Source of the DNA: Branchiostoma belcheri
Lineage: Eukaryota; Chordata; Leptocardii; Amphioxiformes; Branchiostomatidae
Assembly (NCBI RefSeq): GCF_001625305.1
Contig: NW_017803932.1
Coordinates: forward strand, 844,383 to 908,382
Length of the DNA stretch: 64,000 bases
Direction: 5' to 3'
Within the stretch, counting starts at the first letter, position 1, and the number at the start of each line of letters is the position of its first letter. The position numbers were made by a program, and so were the translations under genes. The notes under the pieces are model-generated. The model made no database searches and was not told the origin of the DNA. It saw only the letters and a list, made by a program, of their open reading frames with translations. Positions 36,418-48,752 of this stretch are shown piece after piece.

Positions 36418-39400
36418 CTACACGTGATTGGATCCATTCAGCTGACTGTATATGTCGCTCCATCTGATACCTAGCCCAGGAGAAACCACACTTCGCGATG
36501 ACATAAAATCTCCCAAGAAATCATCCTCATCTTTCATGTCATTCTTGATGTTGTCCTTGATATGGTCAATGTCCGATTCAAAGACTTCAGTTTCGTCATC
36601 TTCTTCATCTTCCTCCTCCTCATCCTCCCTGCTGTCTTCGTGGATGGTGTGGTCGTACAGTCTGGAGTCCATGCTGAAGGATCCTCCCTCCGAGGCCGGC
36701 TCTCCGATGGACTGTTTCACCTCCTGGATGCCTTCGTACAGCGACCACAGTTTACACAACAGCGAAACATCCATCTGTCGAAGACCAATCTGAAAAAACA
36801 GAACAAAAAACGTTAAAATCTGCCTGAAAATGTGGGTTTTACAGCACTGAACCTCAGATGGTCCTAAGGCTAATGACAAGTAGGTGTTACAATAGGCAAA
36901 GTTAGGATACTGTATCCACAGTAAAGTAAACATTGAAAAGGTTAAAACTCCCCTCAGGTCATTCTAAATGTTTAACCAACTGCATAATAACAACACAGGC
37001 TCCCTTTAACACATTTAACCCCACGTTTGGATCAATAAAGAACCCCCCACTTCTGAACATGTCAACCTCAAGGGTGAAACTACACTGACAGAAAAGGCTG
37101 ACAGCACACATGTTGTACTTTTCACTTTTTAACAAGTAGTCCTGGGGGAAAGGAATGTTGACAGAGTAAATTGACAACACACACATGCCAAGGACACACT
37201 GCTGGGTAATTGATTGCACAGAGCTCCTTGTGGACACTTCTTACAAGGTACAGCCTCTAAGATTAATTGTGGGGCCATGAGATTGAAGATGTGATGGGAT
37301 TAGTTTGACATTGACGGCAGAAGTAAAGACAAAACAAACACGAAGAATTACAAGTCGTCCATGTAAATGCCAAACTCAGACCATACACAAGGCCGCACCC
37401 ACCACTTCAAGGCAGGCACAACATCCTTTGTACAGGTAGAAGTAAGACTTTACCCAAACACAGAGATAAAAGCCAACCTGTTTAGGGAAAGGACATGGTT
37501 ACTTCTAGTCTACCACTGCCTTTCATAAAGAAGTTGTACCAAGAAAAACAAACAAACACCCCCCAAGTTGAAGAACCGGTATTTAGTAACAACAACCTAG
37601 AGCTGGGGCACAATGGAGGATATCTGCCCACATGTACATAAAGGGGTATTTTTAGACGACATAGAAAACATTGATCATGAATTTTTTTTACTTCAGATTT
37701 TCAATTTGCTGACAAGAAATAGGCCTAGGGTTTTCCAACTAAAGCAAAATTGAAAATAAACATTACACTTATCAGGTCCCCTGTGGACTTTGCTATCACC
37801 ACCCTTGAGAGTGCTAGGTTTTCAAGATGGTAATACAGTGTAGTAGTCATGCACTGTTTCAATCAACATTCACTTCATCAGGCTCCACCTTATCTCAGCA
37901 CACTCAAAACAGTCTGAGAAACCTTTAACACAAAGGTTGATTGTGAAACAGCGACCCTAGGAAAACTAAAACTGTGGTTAAAGATCCCCTCACTGCAAAC
38001 TACCTGTCTGGGACAGTGTCTGTGTGTGCACAAGGTAAAGAACCTGTGTAAACATTTACTGACTGGCTGGATGAGATTGTAAGCCCAAAGTAACAATCGT
38101 GGGAGAAGCCCCTCCCTTCCTCTTCTTGGTGATCTCCCTGATGACTATATACGCACCTGCTTCTCATCTTACAAGACCAATACATATCTTTGGAGGATGC
38201 TTTCTTCCTCCTTGCCACTAATTTCAAAGTGCAATTCATGCTGTAATTTTCAACATCCGCTGATCATGGTTGGCAGCAGTTACATGCATGAGGAAGCCGC
38301 CACAATGAGCATCTTTATAGAGCTTAAATCCAAAACCTTTCTATCATATATAAAGCTAGTTGGCAACACACCATTGCATGTGAAAGAAGGTAGGTATGTA
38401 GGCTCTGTAGTTGTCAACAGTTCTATCTCCCCTCACACCGGTAACCTATGCTGTTCTGTCTTATATTCAGTGTGGGAAATAGGCTGTATCCAAGGGCTGG
38501 TTTGTAACAAAAATAACAAGAAAAGGATATTCCCTTTGGTTAACACATCAGCACTATCAGTCCATCAACTTGTGAGAAACACGAGCCAATGCACTCAGCT
38601 AGCCCTGTTTATTTTAATGGGCTTGTGTTACACACGCTGAACTGGTACAAGTAGAAGTATACATTTTACTTTCGAAAAGACTGACATGGGAAAAGAAAAG
38701 AATTTTCAAGGATGACAAATGGATGGAACAAGATTTAACAACTTCCAAAAGAATGACATTTTTGTCTTTGAACCATGTCAAGTACATGCATGAGAGACAA
38801 TCCAGTATGCACAACACATGTCTTTAAAGCTGAAGGTCAAAAACTTTCCATGTCCTTTTGGCCCCGGTTGGGGACACACCATTTCATCTGAAAAGATGTT
38901 TAGCTTCTGCATTTATCAACGTTTGATAAGGTGTATTTTGCCCAACCAATTCTCCATAACCATAAAACACAGTACCTGTATGTCACATACATGTATATAT
39001 GATATATTAAGGGAAAAAACAGGAAGCTGTCAATGTCAGAACAAAATACGCTGTACCTGTACCACCTCTCCCTTGTCAGTGGCTTGTGTTCAGAGTGCAA
39101 GGACAGGGCCTTAAGAATTAAAGTGTCCATTTCACTTTAATGAGTTTAAACCCCAGCTGTTGTCTGGAATTTCAGACCTCCTAGTTTAGCTCTTGAAAAT
39201 TACTTGTTTGCAGGTCTAGGCTAATCTTCACACAGATATATCTTTTCCTACGAGAAAAAAACAGACCACCAAAGAAAAAACATGGATCTGAAGTCCATTC
39301 TGAGATCAGGTCCAGACACCCTGAAACTTCATACAAATAATTTAATAAAATAAACCAACATCGAAATTCCTCTGTATGCCTGTATGCCTGTGTTGTGGCT

Positions 39401-42400
39401 TTTTTCTTGGTGCAATCTAAAAATACATATGTGTACCTGCAGCAGATTTTATCATAACAGTAATACCTAATATGCTATATACATGAACCTGAGAAACTGA
39501 AAAAGGTTCTGCAGGAATGATTAAAAAAAAAATACAGTTTTGAAAAAGAGATAGTGCTGGTAAGTTAGTGTAGCGGCAGTAAAGGCCACCCATTAGTGCC
39601 ATTCCTTTCCGCCAAGAGTCACTCCTCAACATTGCCCACATTCTCTCACACTTTGGTGACATTTGTGGAATAGCTGCTAGTTTGTCCAAAGGGCATTACA
39701 GCCCTAGGATCGACAACCTCTCATAGCTATGTCATTTCACAGGTATGTGCCTGGGTAAATAATACTCCTCTTCACAAAAATCTGTGTCATCCGCATGGCT
39801 GCAGTCACATCTGTGGGGAGGAAACCATACTGACTGCATGTTTGTTATCCCAGTACCAATCAAAATTTTTCCACATACTTAGACATGCCATCATAGCTGT
39901 TTGAAGTACCATTCCTCACTTTATGGCAACCACTATCAGGAAGACATCAGTACACATTAAATGTACAAATGGCCTATTGTCACTACAGTGTAATATAATT
40001 TCCCATTATCAGGACCATATTGATATCCTAATTTGCACAAGGCATACTTCACCTTTAATAATTTAATGCAGTAATAATGCAAGACAGTACAGTTTGAGTT
40101 GTCTCAAGACTACAATGTAGGTTTCTAATTTCTTTTCAGCATATCATTATAAGAAGGGGAGTGGGGAGCACCTGTCCACAACTCCCCATGCATTATATGA
40201 ATATCTTAATTACCCATAGCTGCCAATGGTCAAGCAGCGGGCTGTATTGTAATTGTATACCTACCTCACTTCTGAAATACATGTCCATTTTGTTTTTTTA
40301 TTCATGCAAAATATATAAATGGCGCCTTATGCTCAGGCATGCAATACACACTGACAACTCTCCAGGAACTGACCTCTTTGCCCCACGTTTTATGTTACAG
40401 AGAAAGGCCAGGATATTCACCTTTCCTTCAGTGAACCCTGGGGTTAGAATGTCACCACAGATGTCACTGCCCTTTCCCATGAACAAAGGATGGATTATGT
40501 GCATGAAAATGTCTGAATAGAAACTTAAACACAAAATATTTTCCCAGGAAAGTGGGAAAAGACCTCACAGAGGAGTCACGAAAGAAACTTTGTTTCTTAA
40601 AACCTGACATGGAACTAACTTTTTTCATGATTTGTCAAGTGCCATCCCCTGTTAAGTCTCATAGCAAACCATTCTTTAGCATGACTTTAGTAGATATTTC
40701 CAAAAAGGACTAGGAGCCTTGTAATGAATTTTACAAGACATAGTCATTTTTTAAAATATTTAAAGAACAGTCCCTACGGGGTATTTATAGGCTCTATTTA
40801 TAATGTATACAAACTAACAACACTTGACCCAAGGCCAATAAAGGAACAGCTGGAAATGAAATTTAGTTGGACCTTTCCTACCAGTGGTCACCTGAATACT
40901 TATGAAGAACTCTTTGATCTTTAACTTGAAAGAGACCTGTAGAAATCAAAAACCACTGGAGACAGCTGCTCAAACATTCAGCACAGGCTCAGACCAAACC
41001 TTGAGTCTCTATGTCATCTACAAATGTAATTTCGTTCCCTTCACAAAATCCACATGTCAAAAGGTCTCACTATACGATTGGCTGTCAGTAAATTATAAGT
41101 AGTCAGTCAAATAACAAATGTAGTTATTTCCAGATGTGTAAGTTTTCTCCGTCAAATTCTATAGAAAATATGTACAAGCCTCTCCCAAGATAATATCTCA
41201 ATAAATCAAAATTTTGACTCCTTGAATGAAATTTGCATAACATTCCAAATTCAGATTCTGAATGTGGAGTATTACTGAATAGATAGATACTGGGCATGTG
41301 AATCAATCAAGTTTGTATGGACATGGTATACTAGATATAAAATGGTCATGTTTACAAATTTTTTAACCCACAACACAAAAGACATAAAAATGGGGGAGGG
41401 GGGCAACCTCAAGAGTTGGAAGGTCACTTGTGTGGTCTGCCCTTTTCACCCTCCCATGGCCAGGTGTAAGCCTGTACCCAGCTTGATTACTGACAGTACA
41501 CTGCCTACACTAATGACAGATTCCTAAGCTCATAGGTAATGGGGCTGAACTATGATATTAAAGGGATCACCTGGTGACCACACCCTATATTGAATGCTAC
41601 CTTTGTTAATGACAGCTCTGCATAACTAATATCATATCATTAAAGCTTGAGTCATAACAACAGAATGTTGTGGTTTTGCATTCGTGACACCAGGGTCTCT
41701 GTGTTGGTGTATTTTCTATCGTCACGTTTTATGCATCCAGCCACGTATATCTGGGCATGATACACTAGACGGATAACAACACGTATCATGGTGCATTGGT
41801 GATACCCTGTACCCATATGGTAGAATGCCATACATGTATGTGATTATTATCACTTCAACTGGAATAACAGAACTTGGAATCCAGCTGTGAAGGCCACTGG
41901 ATTATGGCTCCCAGTTGGGCAGTACATTAAAAAAGAGACATTCTCAAAATTCCTTGGCTGAACTTGATGTCTATTTCAGTTGAAGACTGCTATAAAATGA
42001 CAATCATGCAAAGACGATGACAATAAATGTAATGGAAGCAATATTGATAATGTACCACAAAATAGAACAGCACTGTCTCAATTTTTTAGACAAGAAAGGG
42101 TTAAACATTACAATACATTGTAAGTCAATTCTTCATCTCTGTCAATAATTTCTGAACAGCTGTTACTGTTAGCATCAACTTTGATCCAATCAATCTAGAC
42201 TAGAAGCCACCACCACCAAGTTATTGTATTGTATCCCCCCCCCCCCCACCTCTCCACCTCTGGTGCGTCAGTAGGGTATGGATGAGAAGAACCAGAGATG
42301 TAATCAATGAAGACTGACAACCTTGCAGAGGGTCGGCTCAAGGCATGCTGTGCACTTAATTGCGTCCCTTGTGAGGACCTGGTTGAAAATTGTTTGGACC

Positions 42401-45400
42401 AGAAAACTGCACAGTCTGCACCTATAATGGAAAGTACAGCTCTTTTATAGTTCAAGCTTTGAAATAGTGCAGACATATCATCTTTCACTCCCCATTGCCA
42501 ACCTGCAACACAAGGCTTTAAATCTCAAAATGGACAACTTTTGACAGGGGCACCTAAAAATAAACATATCGCTGCTGAGTTGGGCCTAAAAGCCAAGATG
42601 AACACGATGACCCAGATATACTTGGTTTGTGTTATTTGCAAGTGTGCTGAAGCCATAAGATTAATTTTACTTCAACATAATTTGATAGCACAGAGGTGCA
42701 CATAGCAGCAACCCAGCCAGCGCAACCTTTTGACCAAGGAACCAAGGTCGTTTTGCAGGAAAAGCTCAAGCCTTAGGAAACATGTGACAGGCTTGTGAGG
42801 CCAAGAGCATGTACAGAATACTAAAACCAGGGGCTCCAAGACCCATGCTAGACTTGTCTGTGTATTGTTTCTGTAACACATACTGATGGTGTGAGGCTTA
42901 ACCATCTGGACCATCTGTTACCAAGTCTGTATTACAAAGCTACAATGTACTACGTAGTACAGCATATANNNNNNNNNNNNNNNNNNNNAATAATCAAATT
43001 GCTCTTGACTGCCTAGTCCTTTCCCTTTTTAAAATTTCCTGCCACCCCTGGGAAATATAAATGGAACAGCCCTTGCAATACTGGAGAAGGCAATTTCCCA
43101 TCTGAATTCAATTTACAATTCTGATGACGTCTGCTTCTCTTTTATGGACACAATGCAATTATGATAACCTGCCTTGTATATTTGTTTTTGGTCTTCATAG
43201 ATGCACCATGTCACATCAATGAACACACCTTTGTCTTCCTTCCACAGTAAATTTACGGTGAGTAATGATGAAAGATGTGCCACGGAAAATGATATTCCAT
43301 TTTAGTGCTGTATTCACAAGGGATGGCATCATACCTATCTCCGGACTGTACATTCCACTCTGCTTAAGTATTGTGTAATGGCCTCTCCGAAGCTGTTAAA
43401 ACAATAGTCCTCTTCCCAACGGAGCACTTCCAACCATGTGAATTGATTATGGGTACATACCCTCTGCTTCATGCCATCTGGCTGTTAATGGAACAGGTCA
43501 TTTGCACCCAGTTTTGCACTTGATGAATGTGGGCATCTCCAGAGTTTACAGTCAGCATGGCAGGTAGATAGACCTTTCATCAAGCTCACAGGTTTCTAAT
43601 CTTCTTTCCTGTAAATCCTTGATATTCATAAATCCACTTGCTGTCAAGACCTCATCTATCATACCTGGTCCATTACTCCTATCTATTTCTACATGCCATA
43701 TGAGAGGGCTTAGGGATGCAGCTCAAGGATTAACAACAATGTTCTCTTCCTCACATGACTTGACTTTCTTCACCTGTCTGGTAGCACCATGAGTCTAGAA
43801 TTCTAGTCTAGATCTTTGAAGGTGGTCACCTGCACAAGATGTACTCATCGGAAAAACAGGGTCATGAGGGTGAAAATATAATATACAAATGTAGTATACA
43901 TATGGTACAATAAAAAAAATTTTATGTCATTCTTCTTTGTGTAAATGGTCTAATGCATAATTTAACCTACTTATACCATGGAAATTATATGCATATAAAA
44001 TTTCAAATATTTCCTTGAAACAGCGATATGTTTCTGGAACAAATCCTAGACATTTCCTGAACAACTGAAATCTTTGGTGCTCATCTCCTGCACATCCTGT
44101 GTTCCATGGAAGTTCTATCAGACACAACCTCCTTGCCCTGAAATCATTTTCATCCATCCTCCATTAACCTTTGTACAGACCAGTATCTCTTGTTATACTC
44201 TAATATAGTTACTACAGTATCCTGAAAATCATCCTATCTAGCTCCCCTCCCACCCCCAATGCACTACCTCAACCATGGTGGCAGAGACAGGCCCCTCCCC
44301 ATGGGGATGCACAAAATAGCATTTTTGTCATCATGACATGCATACTGTCTCTGAGAATTCCCCAAACTCCAATTATGTATTCACTTTGGGGCAGCTGATA
44401 CACACAATGAAATCCAGACTGTCCACCTTCTCTTGCCATAATTGCCCATGATGCAATCATGTGACACTATTTTATGTTTATACTAAAGTAGTATACTACA
44501 CAATCATGATCAACTGCACATCAAACGAACATATAACTGGATGTATGAGTGACTGTGTTATATGATCACAAGAACCACGGTAGGATGTTCCAGGCATAGG
44601 GTCAGGGGTGGTCTGAGCCCTCACACTGGCCAGATAGTGACAGATACCATCTCTCCCCCATCAGATATAAGATCACCTTGTGAAGGGACTGCTGAGTGGC
44701 TTATGTCAGATTTAATTAGTTAGGACAGTCCCTTTTCAGACAAACCCTAAATTCTAAGGACTACATGTCTTCTGACTCAGTTTCCAAATTGACTACAACT
44801 CATTACACCAGCCACCCATCTCCAAGACACAGTGGAATACTGGTACATGTAGTCATTTTCTTGTAAAACCTTGTATTTAGGCAATAAACAAACACTCTGA
44901 TTTCTTTTTTAATTTGAGTACTACCGCTACCGGTATTCTTCCTCCTGCAGTTCTTTTTTCAGCAACATTTAATATGAGTAAATTCCTTTGGGTGGCTGCA
45001 AGAAATACCAGTCCTTAGGCCTGACATCTGAACCTCATTTACTCAGCCTTACATGTTATACAGTACACAGTAACCTCCTTGTGTTGTATGGTGGGGAAAT
45101 ACATGTACTCACAGGAGAGTACAAAAAAGGGAACTGGAACTTAGGGTTTATTTGTAGGGAGTGAATGCAATTGACAGTCAAACTACAGTGTTTTCTTACC
45201 ACACAGAGTTTCTGCAAATTTCCACGGGAAAGCATGCAATGGCAAAACGACAAGCACACACCATTTATGGGGCAAACAGGAAGACTTCAGAACTTCCTCT
45301 CACAAATCCAACATCCTTCTGTAACATTCCGATTACTCTCCTTCCTGCTACTAACTTTTGTCCTGAAGACCTGCCCTCCTAGATCAGCAAAACTACAAGA

Positions 45401-46647
45401 CTGATCAAACATCTAAAAGCTGTACATGTCCCAATACATCATTTTTTCCTTGAATAAACCACACGGCATTCAAGACACGCAGCCAAGAATATTACGCTCT
45501 TGTTCTCAAGTGCTAACCCATTTTTCATGAGGACTTCTCAACAGCAAACTGTCATACAAACAAAGCCACACACTCCTTCAATGTCAGCTGATATCAATGG
45601 CACTCATTAAAACCACAACAAGGGAACAGCCAAGACCCTGCTAAAACTGACAGAAGAAAACATAAGAAGGAACACAAGCAGAAATTTGAGCTGAGGTCCC
45701 AGGGCTGTAGTCAAAGGGTTCCCTGTTCTGAAGGGTCACATGTGTCTAACCCCTTCAACCACCCACTTTGTGAAATTGTCGCTAAGGAAATTACAGCTAC
45801 ACTAACTTTTATTGGCTCTAACATTCAATACAAGATTACTGTTTTCCATTAGCTTCCATCCATCCAAGCGGAAGTCTTAAAAGGGAAACATGTGTTGTAG
45901 CAATAGATGAAGTATAAACATTTACAATTGCTTGAATAAGTGTTACATTTGGTAAAGGAAGCAGGTGGAGCAGGTGTATGTTTCACCGGAAAAACATGTA
46001 TTGATAATATAACTTTAGGTGTTCAGCAAATACAATTAGTGGCAAGTTTAGTTGTTACAATTTTGATTAGAACCCATTTGTATTTTATTTGCCTTTAAAA
46101 TGGAAAATAAAATACAAAATGTATTTAACAAGTTATATCTCAGAACTGTCCAGGCCTGCACTTTCTGACAAAAAGTAGGAAGTGCCTAAAGACATGCAAT
46201 TCCTTCTAATAACTGGTAATACTAGTAGTTAGTACTTGGGAAGGTCACAAGGAAGTATTTCATCACCCAAGTTAGATTATCTCTCAGACAAGTGCTATAA
46301 CATTTCAGTAACCTCAACATTATTTTACCTCAATAAGATTATTTTGTGCTGCATCGTAAGACAATACTTACCATTTCTCTCCTAAGAAGAGCTATGGAAG
46401 CCTCTAGACCCAGCTTGGGCCGTCTCCTAGCCCCGGGGATGGGATGGTCATGTCCGTTGGCGCCGTTGGACCCGTTACTGCCGTTGAACAGTGCCATGTG
46501 GTGCGTCTGGGACCGGGACAAATCGTCCTGAATCATGGACTGCTTCGTATACAGTCGCTCCAGATCTCTCCAAGAGTTTGCCGTGTGAGTGTTCAATAGC
46601 CCACTCAGGCTCTTTGGGAGGTCCGGTAACCCCTGGATGTTCGCCAT
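36418..46647 (-). CDS. FAM89: FAM89 family protein (FAM89A/B homologue, 2 exons)
   Basis: Exon 1 (46372-46647) and exon 2 (36418-36789) give 215 residues; human FAM89A and B have about 185-190. Exon 1 encodes GLPDLPKSLSGLLNTHTANS, then WRDLERLYTKQSMIQDDLSR and RRRPKLGLEASIALLRREM. Exon 2 opens with IGLRQMDVSLLCKLWSLYEG. These are the family hallmarks; mammalian FAM89B (LRAP25) is described as an adaptor linking LIMK1 and MRCK at the leading edge. An acidic run (EDEEEEDEEDDE) in exon 2 lengthens the C-terminal half. The start ATG (MANIQGLPDLP) is the first in frame. The single intron of 9.6 kb shows no additional exon but includes an N gap. One pre-duplication gene corresponding to both vertebrate paralogues is inferred. 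Confidence 0.92.
42233..42247. repeat. Poly(C) tract
   Basis: A homopolymer of about 15 C inside the FAM89 intron. Confidence 0.85.
42969..42988. other. Assembly gap (20 N)
   Basis: A 20-N placeholder inside the FAM89 intron. The true missing length is unknown. Confidence 1.
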
Positions 46648-47230
46648 CGAGGGCACTCTGGGTCTCTTTTGCGCCAGTTTCGCTGGGAAAGTTTCTCGGT
46701 CGCCTCCGTCACACCGTGCCGCCTAGGTAAGACAAGCTGAACGGTACACTGAACAGGCGACAGTCTATCTGATCACTGCTGGGCCTAAATCCTCGTCTGT
46801 AGTACAAACACAAACTGAACCAAAGAATAACAGATTGTAAACCTTGTACAAACTGCTTTTCCACGCTGGTTTTAAGTCGCGAGACGAAGAAATCGTGGCG
46901 GGATGTCCCGAGAGGGGAAGGCAGGAAGAGGTCTGGTTCGTCTGCGGAAGTGGCCGGGTACTAGCAGCACTATACGTTACACCGCATGTAGCCTTGTCCT
47001 GGGCTTGGTGACTGCTGACTCCGCTGAAAACGAGCGTTCCGGTGAATTCCCGGGCGGTGACGCCGTCAGATCGCTTCCGTCACTCCCGTGGAAACGTGCC
47101 GATCGAAGTGGATGTCGCCCTCGTGACGAATCGCGGCAAAAATTTGTAAATATTTGAGCGTGCGTTCACAACAGTCCGCCCACACATCCTCGCCTGTTAC
47201 ACAGAACTAATCCGGGACGTTCCAAGTCGT
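46648..47230. promoter_or_regulatory. FAM89 promoter region, CpG-rich
   Basis: Upstream of the FAM89 start the DNA becomes visibly richer in CpG (for example around 46870-47130) than the flanking introns. This fits a CpG-type promoter and 5' UTR. A plus-strand open frame at 46903-47157 lies here but is Arg/Gly/Ser-rich in the way random GC-rich DNA is, and is not called as a gene. Confidence 0.4.
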
Positions 47231-47714
47231 GAAAAAACATGGGGGTAGCAGTTAAAAAATGAATAAGAATTGATCTTAGATAAAAAAAATAATGGGACAA
47301 TGAATCAAAGTTTACTTAAATAATAAAGGATTAAGTACTGCTGGATATAGATGAATGGAATTGTGAAGAAAAACGCAGTTTAGGAATTACTTCTCCCCAT
47401 TGGCAATTCTTTGGAACAGCCCAATGTGTCACTCGCAAATACACACCATGACGTAGTAGTATGAATATGTAGTACGACCGGTCCAAATATGGGCATGATT
47501 GTTGTGATGTCAGGATGGGTGTTGTTTGACAACAACACAATAACCATTGTAAGGCACTCATGGCGGGAAATACAAACATTTCAACGTTATAAACTGTGCT
47601 ATCCAGTATCAGTTTTATCAAGGAGGTTTTGGTCTTGGCGATTCTTGTTTATTTAGTCCAGACGCACTGATTTCTTCTAGCTTGTACAAAATGTGTTTTA
47701 CGTCATGTATTATA

Positions 47715-47926
47715 GAGGGCCTGCAAGCCTTTTTCCGTAAGGCGTAATCAGGCTGTTTTAGACTTCGTAATTCGTAGGCAGCCTCCGCAAAAATCAACGT
47801 AATTCGTAATAGGACATTGGCCGCAAAACGTAAAGTCGTAATCAGCTCTGAGACTTTAACGTAATTCGTAATAGGCGGCGAAAATTTTGCGTAATTCGTA
47901 TTCACTACCCCCCCTTGCAGGCCCTC
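47715..47926. mobile_element. 212-bp MITE with GAGGGCCTGCAAG inverted ends
   Basis: The element begins GAGGGCCTGCAAG and ends CTTGCAGGCCCTC. It is flanked on both sides by ATTATA (47709-47714 and 47927-47932), a 6-bp target-site duplication. Inside are several copies of CGTAATTCGTA-like words, giving a repetitive interior with no coding capacity. The boundaries are therefore well defined; the transposon superfamily is not. Confidence 0.85.
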
Positions 47927-48678
47927 ATTATAGAATGTAACTCCTTACTTTAAAACAGAAAACACGATGGATTAGCTTTAGTATCATAATGGACTAACTC
48001 TGTTAGAATTATATTTTAGTATTACTCATGTTGTTTCTTCTTTGCCATACATTGTACCAGTTACAGTTGTTCAGCAATAAAGTTGATTTGGTTTGATTTG
48101 TATTATTCGTTTCACTAATGACATTCTGTGAAGTCATGTTTATAAAACTGTTATTGATGTGCACGTTTGAGTCATTTCATTTCAACTTGGACTCTTTGCT
48201 GTTGTTCATTTTTTTAATTAGATTTTATCAAAGATATACTCGTACTAGTAGTACAGAGTACTTCAAAAGAAGGCAACTAAGGCCGTTGCCATACGGATTA
48301 CGTTCGCCAGGGGTCGCTTACAGTTAATCGTAGCCAGACAGATCTGTAACAGATACAGAATATTTCAGTGCTCAATCTTTATTGCCCAGTTTAGGAATAT
48401 GTCTTAGATGCTCCCAGATCTAATATTTAGTTTACAGCCCCATTCTGGCGACAAAGAACACGTCGTCATCGTGGGCATGTCGCTGTCGCCAGGTATCTCG
48501 CCCAGACGCGCGGATGGTGTTGCGCGTCACACTTCCCATTTTCTTCTCCGTAGATCGTCGCTTGTCTATATATACAGAAGCCTGTGTATGCATATTACAC
48601 TTTGATGTTCTGTGGTTAGAAGAATCACAAGATTGATATTAAAATCGTTGCTGTATACTTAAGAAAATAATGAAACTA

Positions 48679-48752
48679 AAAGTGGCGAACTCGGGGTACA
48701 GTGGCGAACTCGGGGCCCCGAGTTCGCCACTGTACCCCGAGTTCGCCACTTT
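48679..48752. repeat. 74-bp perfect palindrome built from AGTGGCGAACTCGGGG units
   Basis: The sequence reads the same on both strands around a GGGG/CCCC centre at 48715/48716. Each arm has the unit AGTGGCGAACTCGGGGTAC followed by AGTGGCGAACTCGGGG. No mismatch is present. Related direct copies lie at 51686 and 51886. Confidence 0.95.

Larger units (their letters stand above)
36790..46371 (-). other. 9.6 kb FAM89 intron
   Basis: No exon, tRNA or recognisable transposon coding region was found. The longer open frames (for example near 38.2 and 43.9-44.2 kb) lack family similarity that I can name. A poly(C) run lies at 42233-42247. Such a long intron in a two-exon gene may carry regulatory DNA, but none can be pointed to from one sequence. 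Confidence 0.5.

Noticed and set aside
43927-44157. 76-residue minus-strand frame inside the FAM89 intron
   Set aside because: It has a somewhat protein-like sequence but no recognised family, no upstream exon and no coding neighbours; it could be a LINE relic but this cannot be supported.
46903-47157. Plus-strand frame upstream of FAM89
   Set aside because: It lies in CpG-rich promoter DNA with Arg/Gly/Ser-biased composition and shows no domain.
47618-47905. 95-residue minus-strand frame
   Set aside because: It is the translation of the MITE interior and its CGTAATTCGTA repeats.
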